64,000 nucleotides of DNA, taken from assembly GCA_964632995.1 (NCBI GenBank), contig CAZWDL010000026.1, forward strand, positions 4,887 to 68,886, in the 5' to 3' direction. Made by a program: the position numbers and the translations under genes. This DNA comes from CAZWDL01 sp964632995 (GTDB taxonomy: Bacteria > Bacteroidota > Bacteroidia > Chitinophagales > Saprospiraceae). Every line of letters begins with the position of its first letter. Within the stretch, counting starts at the first letter, position 1. Positions 51,661 to 59,074 of the stretch are shown in pieces. The notes under the pieces are model-generated. The model saw only the letters and a list, made by a program, of their open reading frames with translations, had not been told where the DNA came from and did no database searches.

Positions 51661-51697
51661 ACCCTATGGAATTCACAATGCGACTATTCCACAGGGT
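51661..51697. repeat. 37-bp palindromic repeat, copy 2 (inverted)
   Basis: ACCCTATGGAAT (51661-51672) pairs with ATTCCACAGGGT (51686-51697). Its reverse complement matches 29449-29485 with about five differences. As in copy 1 it is followed by a GCGAAC-type heptamer array before the next gene. Confidence 0.75.
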
Positions 51698-51775
51698 GAA
51701 CCCGACCAGAACGCGTAGCGAAAAGGGCGGGCTGGGCCTGGCTATCACCGGGCATTACCTTTGACCGACTAAGCC

Positions 51776-51803
51776 GCGAACAGCGAACGGCCAATAGCCA
51801 ACT
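51776..51803. repeat. Heptamer array (GCGAACA-GCGAACG-GCCAATA-GCCAACT)
   Basis: Four 7-bp units lie 34 bp before the next start. They use the same word family as 29555-29582. Confidence 0.7.
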
Positions 51804-51836
51804 AAAACTGAAACGTAAACTGAAAAATAACCGATA

Positions 51837-53411
51837 ATGAATACCTACTACTTTAATGAAGAACACCAGCTCTTCCGCCAGGGACTACGCGACTTTCTGG
51901 ACCGGGAAGTCCTCCCCAATATTGACGAATGGGAAGAACAACGCCGGATACCGAAAGCGCTGTGGAAGAAGTTCGGAGATATGGGGTATCTTGGCCTCAA
52001 TTTTCCCGAGCAATACGGGGGGATAGACGCCGATTTTTTCTTCTCGGTGGTGTTTCTGGAAGAGATCGCCAAATGCTACTCCGGCGGCTTTACCATTACA
52101 CCTAGTGTGCAGCAATATATGGCTTCTCCGTACCTGATGAAACACGGATCAGATTTCCTGAAAGAGAAATATCTGACCAAAGCCATCGCGGGTGAATGGA
52201 TATGTTCTATTGCCATCACCGAACCAGGAGCCGGTTCTGATGTTGCTAATATTCAGACGCGGGCCGAACGGCGGGGTGATCACTACGTGGTGAACGGCGC
52301 CAAGACCTTCATCACTAATGGAGTGTATGGCGATTTTCTTATCACCGTAGTGAAGACAGACCCCGAGGCGGGGTTATCAGGTATCAGCCTGCTGGTTATT
52401 GACCGGCAAGCGGAAGGCGTCTCGGCGCGCAAGCTCAAAAAGTTGGGCTGGCATGCCAGTGATACCGCCGAGCTCAACTTCGACGAGGTGAAGGTGCCTG
52501 TTGAAAACCTGATCGGTGAAGAAGGCCAGGGGTTCTTTTACCTCATGGGAGGCCTGCAGCTTGAACGGCTGGCCGGGGCCATTTCGGCAGTAGCAGGCTG
52601 TGAGCATGCGCTGGCCTATGCCCTGCAGTACATGAATGAGCGGGAAGCCTTTGGTAGGCCCATCAATAAATTTCAGGTATTGCGTCACCGGGTCGCACAA
52701 CTGTCTTCGGAGATCGAGGCGACTAAGGCCTTTGTCTACCACTGCGCGCGCATGCATAACGACGGGCAGTACGCCGTTAAGGAGTCTTCCATGGCCAAAC
52801 TACTGGCCACCGAACTGTCAGACAAAGTCACCTACCAGTGCCTGCAGTTTTTCGGTGGCTACGGTTATATGGAAGAATATAAGATCGCCCGCATGTTTCG
52901 CGACAGCCGGATCGGCACCATAGGAGGCGGCACGTCCGAAATTATGCGTGAAATTATCGCCAAAATGGTGATCGATGACAAAAATTACGCTGCTCAGGGG
53001 CCCAAGGCCTCAAGCATACCCAAGCCTACTCAGAGCACAACGGGGCAGACAGCGGCAAAACAACGCCCCAACGGAATAGCTAATCAAAATGTAAACCATA
53101 AAAACACGACAGTTATGAGTTTTGAAAGTATCCTGAATGCTATTAAGGGCAGAGCCGATAAAGCTTCTGCCATTGGCAACACCCTGAAATTTGATTTTGG
53201 CGATCAGCAAATCTACCTCGACGGCAACGGTGACAGCAATACTGTCTCACAGGAAGACAAGGAAGCTGATTGCACGATCAAAATAGACCAGGAAGATTTT
53301 GAATCCATTCTCAGTGGCGACATGAATCCCATGTCTGCTTTCATGAGCGGCAAAATTAAAGTCCAGGGCGATATGGGCGTGGCAATGAAGCTGCAGTCGC
53401 TGCTTGGATGA
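51837..53411 (+). CDS. Acyl-CoA dehydrogenase fused to an SCP2 sterol-carrier domain (paralogue C)
   Basis: 524 residues. About 1-382 is an acyl-CoA dehydrogenase very similar to paralogue B (SIAITEPGAGSDVANIQT, KTFITNGVYGDFLITVVKT, LQLERLAG with the likely catalytic glutamate, FGGYGYMEEYKIARMFRDSRIG). A low-complexity linker (about 385-425, rich in S/T/Q/N) leads into an SCP2-like domain from about 427: SFESILNAIKGRADKA, then ADCTIKIDQEDFESILSGDM and MSAFMSGKIKVQGDMGVAMKL. SCP2 domains bind acyl-CoAs and sterols. An in-frame ATG at 53115 opens the SCP2 part and is preceded by AT-rich spacer-like sequence, as if two genes had been joined by loss of a stop. It closes the catabolic cluster. Confidence 0.92.
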   Translation: MNTYYFNEEHQLFRQGLRDFLDREVLPNIDEWEEQRRIPKALWKKFGDMGYLGLNFPEQYGGIDADFFFSVVFLEEIAKCYSGGFTITPSVQQYMASPYLMKHGSDFLKEKYLTKAIAGEWICSIAITEPGAGSDVANIQTRAERRGDHYVVNGAKTFITNGVYGDFLITVVKTDPEAGLSGISLLVIDRQAEGVSARKLKKLGWHASDTAELNFDEVKVPVENLIGEEGQGFFYLMGGLQLERLAGAISAVAGCEHALAYALQYMNEREAFGRPINKFQVLRHRVAQLSSEIEATKAFVYHCARMHNDGQYAVKESSMAKLLATELSDKVTYQCLQFFGGYGYMEEYKIARMFRDSRIGTIGGGTSEIMREIIAKMVIDDKNYAAQGPKASSIPKPTQSTTGQTAAKQRPNGIANQNVNHKNTTVMSFESILNAIKGRADKASAIGNTLKFDFGDQQIYLDGNGDSNTVSQEDKEADCTIKIDQEDFESILSGDMNPMSAFMSGKIKVQGDMGVAMKLQSLLG

Positions 53412-53417
53412 ATTTTA

Positions 53418-53495
53418 GCTGACAGTTGACAGTCGGCAGTTGGCAGTACCGCTTTAACAGAAAGCGGCGGCCGGTTGGAAACTGCCGGCTGTCAA
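53418..53495 (+). terminator. Heptamer array folding into a terminator-like hairpin at the cluster end
   Basis: Units TGACAGT-TGACAGT-CGGCAGT-TGGCAGT (about 53420-53447) start 7 bp after the stop. TTGACAGTCGGCAGT (53426-53440) pairs with ACTGCCGGCTGTCAA (53481-53495) over 15 bp with one G-U, and TTTAT follows. Confidence 0.7.
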
Positions 53496-53532
53496 TTTAT
53501 GCTTTCCCCCCTTTATCATCAATACCCTAACT

Positions 53533-54885
53533 ATGATTCCGAAAAAAACGCTTAACCCTGCCACCCTTCGTTATGCCGCCATGTTCATTGGCGCCTTTCT
53601 ACTTATCCTCAGCGCCTGCAACGACGACAATGGGGTGACTACCGGCCCGGATCCTACACCATCGCCCACTTGCGATACTACGCGACTGCCGGTCGTGTTC
53701 GTGCATGGTTTTCTGGGGTCGGGGGATACCTATGCCGGGCAGGCTCAGCGCTTTTCCAGCAACGGCTATTGCCCGGAGCGGCTGTTCGCTTTTGATTGGA
53801 ATTCACTTGGTGAACGGGAGGCGGCTCTGTTAGAGCTGGATGCCTTTATTGACGAGGTGCTGAGCAACACCGGCGCCAGTCAGGTCGACCTGGCCGGCCA
53901 CTCCGCCGGTGGCAGCCTGAGTTACGAATACCTGGGCGATGCCGGCCGGGCTGCCAAAGTGGCCCACTACGCCCACCTGGCCAGCGGCCGACAAAACGGG
54001 GCAGCCGGACACAACGGAAATATTCCGACAATCAATATTTATTCTACTGACGATCTGGTCGTGGAGAGCGGCGATATTCCGGGAGCACAGAACAAAGCCT
54101 ACGCCGGCCTGGACCACTACCAGGCCGCTACCGCTCCCGAGACTTTTGAGGCCATGTTTGTTTTCTTTAATGACGGCGAGCGACCAGAAGAATTGAATAT
54201 CGTCCGGCAGGATGCCCCTGCGATAAGTGGAAAAGTCCTGACCTTCGGAGAAAATCAACCGGTTGAGGATGCCCTGGTGACCGTGTACCGGGTGGATCCC
54301 GCCACCGGACGCCGCGCCGACGTGGCGCCCAGCGCTACTTTTATCACCGACGCAGAAGGTAGCTGGGGGCCCCTGGTCGCCGACCCGGAGGCCTATTACG
54401 AATTTTTCGTCGAACCGGACGGCGCCGAAAACCGGCCGGTGCACTATTACCGCGAACCTTTCCGCCACTCCAATCCGCTAACTTACCTGCGCACCCTGCC
54501 CCCGCCGGGGTCCATCGCCGGCATCCTCGTTTCCGATATTCCTGAGGATGACCGCCAAACGGTTATCGCCATCTTTTCCTCCAGCCGGGCCGTCCTCGCC
54601 GACCGGGATGAACTGCGCGCCGATGCGCTCGAACTGTCTACGGAACAATACGCCCCGCGCGAATCCACTAATATCGCCTTCTTCCTGTACGACGACGGAG
54701 ATCAGGCCAGCAGCGGTGATGTCCACTCCATCTTTCAGCTGCTCACCTCTTTTGTCACCGGAATTGATTACTTCATTTCCACCGATGAAATTCGCTCTGT
54801 ACCTGTCACCTTTAACGGTCGTACGCTACAGGTGCCCAATCTTAAATCAGCTTCTGATGGCATAGGGGTAGTGGTTTTTGACTAG
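53533..54885 (+). CDS. Secreted alpha/beta-hydrolase lipoprotein (lipase-like)
   Basis: Lipid-anchored esterase/lipase of 450 residues. Lipobox LLILSACN (cysteine about 29) is followed by a T/P-rich linker. The hydrolase domain begins at LPVVFVHGFLGSG; the nucleophile is the serine in LAGHSAGG, the acid probably the aspartate in STDDLVV, and the histidine in LDHYQAAT. After about residue 225 a beta-rich C-terminal region follows, including a carboxypeptidase-regulatory-like repeat (ISGKVLTFGENQPVEDALVTVYR). It resembles secreted triacylglycerol lipases with a C-terminal sandwich. Being next to the lipid catabolic cluster, it may supply its substrate from esters such as wax, sterol or phytyl esters; that link is inference. 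Confidence 0.85.
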   Translation: MIPKKTLNPATLRYAAMFIGAFLLILSACNDDNGVTTGPDPTPSPTCDTTRLPVVFVHGFLGSGDTYAGQAQRFSSNGYCPERLFAFDWNSLGEREAALLELDAFIDEVLSNTGASQVDLAGHSAGGSLSYEYLGDAGRAAKVAHYAHLASGRQNGAAGHNGNIPTINIYSTDDLVVESGDIPGAQNKAYAGLDHYQAATAPETFEAMFVFFNDGERPEELNIVRQDAPAISGKVLTFGENQPVEDALVTVYRVDPATGRRADVAPSATFITDAEGSWGPLVADPEAYYEFFVEPDGAENRPVHYYREPFRHSNPLTYLRTLPPPGSIAGILVSDIPEDDRQTVIAIFSSSRAVLADRDELRADALELSTEQYAPRESTNIAFFLYDDGDQASSGDVHSIFQLLTSFVTGIDYFISTDEIRSVPVTFNGRTLQVPNLKSASDGIGVVVFD

Positions 54886-54918
54886 TGCTCGGTAACATAA
54901 GTTTTTCCAGGAACAGGC

Positions 54919-54943
54919 CTGAGTGTGTATTACCTACACTCAG
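54919..54943 (+). terminator. Hairpin after the lipase-like gene
   Basis: CTGAGTGT (54919-54926) and ACACTCAG (54936-54943) form a perfect 8-bp stem with a 9-base loop, about 34 bp after the stop. There is no strong U run. Confidence 0.5.
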
Positions 54944-54966
54944 CCCTAATAATATCCAATATTCCT

Positions 54967-54974
54967 TACCTTTG
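54967..54974 (+). promoter_or_regulatory. Candidate -7 promoter element (TACCTTTG)
   Basis: Matches TAnnTTTG and lies about 53 bp before the start of the small membrane protein gene. No clear -33 TTG was found. Confidence 0.4.
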
Positions 54975-55026
54975 CCCGGTGACCAATCAGGTATTAATTC
55001 CAACAGGATCTGCAAAGTAGCCAAGC

Positions 55027-55338
55027 ATGTTTATACTACTCATATCCATCGTCATCGGGTTGTTTATCGCCATGTTGTTCCTGAACCTCTACTTCCGGGT
55101 CAAAGTCTTTAAAACCTATCGGAAACTCGTCGATAACCGGGTGGAATTTGGCGCCAGCCATATTTTTAACAAAGAGAAAATGGAGCAGGAAATCTTTCCG
55201 AAATATCCACATATGAAAGAGGAAATTCAGACTTTCGTGCGCCACATGCGCTACTCCATCAGAATGGCAACGGTACTGATCGCCCTGATCACTTTGTTCG
55301 GGGCTATACTCATGTACTTCAGGGAACAAGCTGGGTAG
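55027..55338 (+). CDS. Small membrane protein, unknown function
   Basis: 103 residues. A membrane helix at about 2-22 is followed by a charged soluble segment (about 25-78, with KVFKTYRKLVDNRVEFGASH) and a second helix at about 80-97, so a hairpin topology with most of the protein on one side of the membrane. No family was recognised. It has its own candidate promoter and is followed directly by a long inverted heptamer array that looks like a terminator, so it is probably a single-gene unit. Confidence 0.65.
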   Translation: MFILLISIVIGLFIAMLFLNLYFRVKVFKTYRKLVDNRVEFGASHIFNKEKMEQEIFPKYPHMKEEIQTFVRHMRYSIRMATVLIALITLFGAILMYFREQAG

Positions 55339-55446
55339 GGGGTAGAGGGAGGAGGGGTAGGGAGTAGAGAGACGGTAGGCAACACCGTCTCTCTCCCTTC
55401 TACCTTCATCCCTCATCCCTCTACCAATATCCCTCTACGCTCTACC
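55336..55446 (+). terminator. Inverted heptamer arrays forming a long hairpin
   Basis: GGGTAGA/GGGTAGG-type units start at the stop codon and are answered by CATCCCT/CTCTACC-type units. The core AGAGAGACGGT (55366-55376) pairs perfectly with ACCGTCTCTCT (55384-55394), and pairing extends outward imperfectly. Confidence 0.75.
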
Positions 55447-55456
55447 TAAATTCTCG

Positions 55457-55464
55457 TACTTTTA
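55457..55464 (+). promoter_or_regulatory. Weak candidate -7 element (TACTTTTA)
   Basis: One mismatch to TAnnTTTG, 20 bp before the start of the oxidoreductase gene. Position is plausible, sequence support weak. Confidence 0.3.
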
Positions 55465-55483
55465 CGCACCAAAATCATACGAT

Positions 55484-56476
55484 ATGCTAAAGATAGGAGT
55501 GCTCGGGGCCGGACATCTGGGAAAGATACACCTCAAATGTATACAACTGGCCGGCGAACACTATGAACTGGCAGGTTTTTATGATCCCGATGAGGCAGCA
55601 GCCCGACAAGCCAGCCGGCAATACGGAGCGAAACTATACGACAGTGTGGAAGCCCTGCTCGATGATGTCGAGGTGGTGGATATTGTCACACCCACTATAA
55701 GTCACCATCAACTGGCCAGCCAGGCCATCCGTAAGGGCAAACACCTTTTTATTGAAAAACCACTTACCCATACTATAGAAGAAGCGGAAGAGCTGGTAAC
55801 GCTCAGTAAAAAATACGGGGTACAAGTTCAGGTAGGCCACGTCGAGCGCTTCAATCCGGCGTTGCTGGCGCTGGAAGACATGCCCCTGAACCCCATGTTC
55901 GTGGAGGCCCATCGCCTTTCGGTATTCAATCCGCGCGGCACGGACGTATCGGTCATCCTGGATCTGATGATTCACGACCTGGATATTCTGCTGAGTATGG
56001 TGCCTTCGGAAGTCAAATTCATCAGCGCCAGCGGAGTAGCTGTGGTAAGTGATTCTCCGGATATCGCCAATGCCCGCATCGAATTCGACAACGGCTGTGT
56101 AGCCAACCTCACCGCCAGCCGCATGTCGCTCAAACAGATGCGTAAGATCCGTCTGTTTCAGCGGGACGCCTATATCAGCCTGGACTTCCTCGAAAAGAAA
56201 GCGCAGGTGGTCCGGCTCTATGAGCAAAATGCCGCCAAGATGCCTGACGCCAGCCAGCTTATGGAATTACAGACAAAAGAAGGCCAAAAATACATCCATG
56301 TCAATATGCCTGAAATCGAGCCTGTCAATGCCATAAAGATGGAACTGGAGACCTTCGCCGAAAGTATTGAGCAGGGGAAGCGCCCCCGCGTCAGCGTGGA
56401 AGACGGGTACCGGGCGCTAAAACTGGCCTACCGGATTATTGATGAAATCGACTCGCGGGGGCAGGCGCTCTCATGA
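55484..56476 (+). CDS. Gfo/Idh/MocA family oxidoreductase
   Basis: NAD(P)-dependent dehydrogenase of 330 residues, usually acting on sugars or sugar nucleotides. The Rossmann motif GVLGAGHLGKIH is at 5-16, EKPLTHTIEEAEELV includes the conserved EKP lysine, and QVGHVERFNPALLAL is the segment typical of the UDP-GlcNAc 3-dehydrogenase-like (GnnA/WlbA) subgroup. The sugar transferase gene downstream fits a role in surface-glycan precursor synthesis, and a lipid A sugar modification is another possibility. No aminotransferase partner lies in the window. Confidence 0.88.
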   Translation: MLKIGVLGAGHLGKIHLKCIQLAGEHYELAGFYDPDEAAARQASRQYGAKLYDSVEALLDDVEVVDIVTPTISHHQLASQAIRKGKHLFIEKPLTHTIEEAEELVTLSKKYGVQVQVGHVERFNPALLALEDMPLNPMFVEAHRLSVFNPRGTDVSVILDLMIHDLDILLSMVPSEVKFISASGVAVVSDSPDIANARIEFDNGCVANLTASRMSLKQMRKIRLFQRDAYISLDFLEKKAQVVRLYEQNAAKMPDASQLMELQTKEGQKYIHVNMPEIEPVNAIKMELETFAESIEQGKRPRVSVEDGYRALKLAYRIIDEIDSRGQALS

Positions 56477-56582
56477 GCAGGCTTCTGCTGCCGCTCAAGT
56501 CCGAAAGCATTGGCAGCCTGCCCTAAAAGGTATACTGTTTGCATTCTCCAAACCTGACAAGTAATTTGTAATTTTGAAACGG

Positions 56583-57470
56583 ATGAAGGGAGTATCTCAT
56601 AGCAACTATTTTTTCGCAGGGTGCTTACTGGCCTTCGGGATGATGTCCTGTGAGATCATTAATCCTGAAGAAGATATCCCAGCCTACCTGTACCTTGAGG
56701 AGTTCCAACTGAATACCGATGCGAATGCGGAAGGCAGCGATTCGGAAAAAATCACGGAGGGATGGTTAAGTGTAGACGGGCAATTCCTGGGCGCTTATTC
56801 GCTGCCTGCGCTGGTACCCGTACTGGCTACCGGAGAACGTGAAATCAGCTTGCAGGCAGGGATCCGGGACAACGGAATCAGCCGCACGCCTGAAGTGTAT
56901 CCCTTCTACCAAATCTACCGCACCACGCTCAGCCTCAGCGCCAATAAGGTGGATACGGTCAGCCCCCGTACCAGCTACTCCGATCGAACCCGCTTTGCCT
57001 TCATCGATGATTTTGACCGGGGCCCGACCGAGTTCCAGGACATCAGAATCGGCAGTTCCGAAAACGCCATGCGAGCCGAAGAAACTATGGTCTTCGAGGG
57101 CCAGGCTTCCGGCCGTATACGTTTGGATGCCGATAACCCGGCCGTAGAACTGGCCACGGTCACCCGGTATGGCGACCTGACGGAAAACAGCCCTTTCGTG
57201 TATCTGGAAGTCAATTACAAATCCGATGTGCCGGTTATTTTCGGCCTGATCGGATATCAAGCTACCTTTCCCGGCCCCGGCACACCGCTTTTCGATCCCG
57301 GATTCCGCGAGCGCGATGATTGGAACAAAATCTATTTTAACTTATCTCCGCTCATCGCCAACAGTAATTTTGATGAATTTCAAGTAGCGCTACAAGCCGT
57401 TTTACCCCCGGATAGTGGAGTGGAAGAGGCTTTTATCTGGTTTGACAATATCAAGTTAGTGCACTTTTAA
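56583..57470 (+). CDS. Lipoprotein of unknown function, beta-rich
   Basis: About 295 residues from the ATG at 56583; the frame can be extended to a TTG at 56574, which is less likely. The signal ends in the lipobox GMMSCE (cysteine about 24). The rest is predicted beta-strand-rich with no catalytic motif: an N-terminal part with YLYLEEFQLNTDAN and a C-terminal part with FIDDFDRGPTEFQD and VEEAFIWFDNIKLVHF, which resembles a jelly-roll carbohydrate-binding-like domain. Orthologues of this type are common but uncharacterised in Bacteroidota. It lies between the oxidoreductase and sugar transferase genes on the same strand. Confidence 0.75.
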   Translation: MKGVSHSNYFFAGCLLAFGMMSCEIINPEEDIPAYLYLEEFQLNTDANAEGSDSEKITEGWLSVDGQFLGAYSLPALVPVLATGEREISLQAGIRDNGISRTPEVYPFYQIYRTTLSLSANKVDTVSPRTSYSDRTRFAFIDDFDRGPTEFQDIRIGSSENAMRAEETMVFEGQASGRIRLDADNPAVELATVTRYGDLTENSPFVYLEVNYKSDVPVIFGLIGYQATFPGPGTPLFDPGFRERDDWNKIYFNLSPLIANSNFDEFQVALQAVLPPDSGVEEAFIWFDNIKLVHF

Positions 57471-57606
57471 ACCCGGAACATGCAACACATCCCCTACATC
57501 AGTATTCGAAAAGAAAAAGGCAGTCCTTCTTCTGTCTGTTGCTTATCAGAGCAGGCCTGCGGCCTGGGGGGAAACGCACATTCTTCTCGATAAAAAATGT
57601 CCTTTC

Positions 57607-59025
57607 ATGACCCAAAAGCGTCGTCTGGATACACTGTTTTATAAGATCGCCGATTTCTTCACAGCGATGCTGGCCTGGGCGCTTTTTTTTCTCTACCGCA
57701 AATACCTGGAGGGGGCGCCCATCGATCAGACTATTCTGGAAGATCAAAATTTCTGGTATGGTATTTTCATCATTCCTACCGGATGGGTGCTTTTCTATTC
57801 TATTTTTGATCAGTATAAAGACATTTACCGCCTGTCGCGACTGGCTACGCTGGCCCGCACGCTCTTTCTGAGTTTCTTTGGCGTGCTCTTTTTGTTTTTC
57901 AACCTCATCCTGGATGATTTCGTCACCAATTACCGGACCTATTACAATTCTTTTCTCACCCTCTTCTTCCTGCATTTCATCTTAACGGCTACGGTGCGTA
58001 TGATTCTACTTACCCGCGCCAGCCGTCGCCTGAAAGCCGGCCAAGTTACTTACAACACCCTGGTTATCGGCGGCAACCAGAACGCGTTGGACCTTTACCA
58101 GGAAATTACCGGACGGGAGAAAGGGCTGGGGTATAATTTTCTAGGTTTCATCGACGCCAACGGAAGAAGTACCAATGAGTTAGGCGAATACCTGCCGAAA
58201 CTGGGAGAGATAGAAGACCTTTCCCAGGTTATACGGGAAGAGCAGATAGAAGAAGTCATCATCGCTATCGAGACTTCCGAGCACAATCGCCTCAGAGAAA
58301 TTCTAAATGTCCTTTTCGATTTCGGAGAACAGATTCTGGTTAAAATTATTCCCGACATGTACGACATCATGCTGGGAAACGTCAAAATGAACCACGTTTA
58401 CGGCGCCGTTCTCATCGAAATCCGCCAGGATCTGATGCCCAAGTGGCAGCGCCTGGTCAAACGGCTTATCGACATCCTGGTTTCCCTGCTCATGCTCGTG
58501 GTCTTATCCCCGCTATATGCCTATATTGCCCTTCGCGTCCGCCTTTCTTCTTCCGGACCCATTATCTTCTCCCAAAAACGAATCGGGCTCAATGGCCAGC
58601 CTTTCACGATTTACAAGTTTCGCTCTATGCCTATTGATGCTGAGCCCAACGGTCCGCAACTCAGCCACGACGGGGATCAGCGATGCACCGCCTGGGGCGC
58701 CACCATGCGCAAGTGGCGACTCGACGAACTGCCCCAATTCTGGAACGTGCTCAAGGGAGATATGTCTATCGTCGGTCCCCGCCCGGAACGACAGTACTAC
58801 ATCGACGCTATCGTGCGACAAGCGCCGCATTACCGGCACCTCCTCAAAGTACGTCCTGGCATCACCTCCTGGGGCCAGGTCAAATACGGCTATGCCTCCA
58901 GCGTGGAGCAGATGATCCAGCGTCTGAAATTCGATATCCTCTACATTGAAAATATGTCCCTCGCCCTCGATTTCAAGATCATGTTCTACACCTTGCTGGT
59001 AATCCTACAGGGGAAGGGGAAATAG
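57607..59025 (+). CDS. Polyprenyl-phosphate sugar-1-phosphate transferase (WcaJ/WbaP-like)
   Basis: Initiates exopolysaccharide or capsule repeat units by moving a sugar-phosphate from a nucleotide sugar to undecaprenyl phosphate. 472 residues: about four N-terminal membrane helices (about 10-130), a Rossmann-like CoA-binding domain (TLVIGGNQNALDLYQEITG, about 150-260), then the bacterial sugar transferase domain from about 280 (KRLIDILVSLLMLVVLSPLY, FSQKRIGLNGQPFTIYKFRSM, RKWRLDELPQFWNVLKGDMS, VGPRPE). All catalytic motifs of the C-terminal domain are present. Together with the Gfo/Idh/MocA gene it suggests surface glycan synthesis, though no glycosyltransferase cluster follows in this window. 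Confidence 0.93.
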   Translation: MTQKRRLDTLFYKIADFFTAMLAWALFFLYRKYLEGAPIDQTILEDQNFWYGIFIIPTGWVLFYSIFDQYKDIYRLSRLATLARTLFLSFFGVLFLFFNLILDDFVTNYRTYYNSFLTLFFLHFILTATVRMILLTRASRRLKAGQVTYNTLVIGGNQNALDLYQEITGREKGLGYNFLGFIDANGRSTNELGEYLPKLGEIEDLSQVIREEQIEEVIIAIETSEHNRLREILNVLFDFGEQILVKIIPDMYDIMLGNVKMNHVYGAVLIEIRQDLMPKWQRLVKRLIDILVSLLMLVVLSPLYAYIALRVRLSSSGPIIFSQKRIGLNGQPFTIYKFRSMPIDAEPNGPQLSHDGDQRCTAWGATMRKWRLDELPQFWNVLKGDMSIVGPRPERQYYIDAIVRQAPHYRHLLKVRPGITSWGQVKYGYASSVEQMIQRLKFDILYIENMSLALDFKIMFYTLLVILQGKGK

Positions 59026-59074
59026 GAATCTGGAAGCGATCTGCCGAAGCAGGGGCGGACAGCAACCTCTAGAA

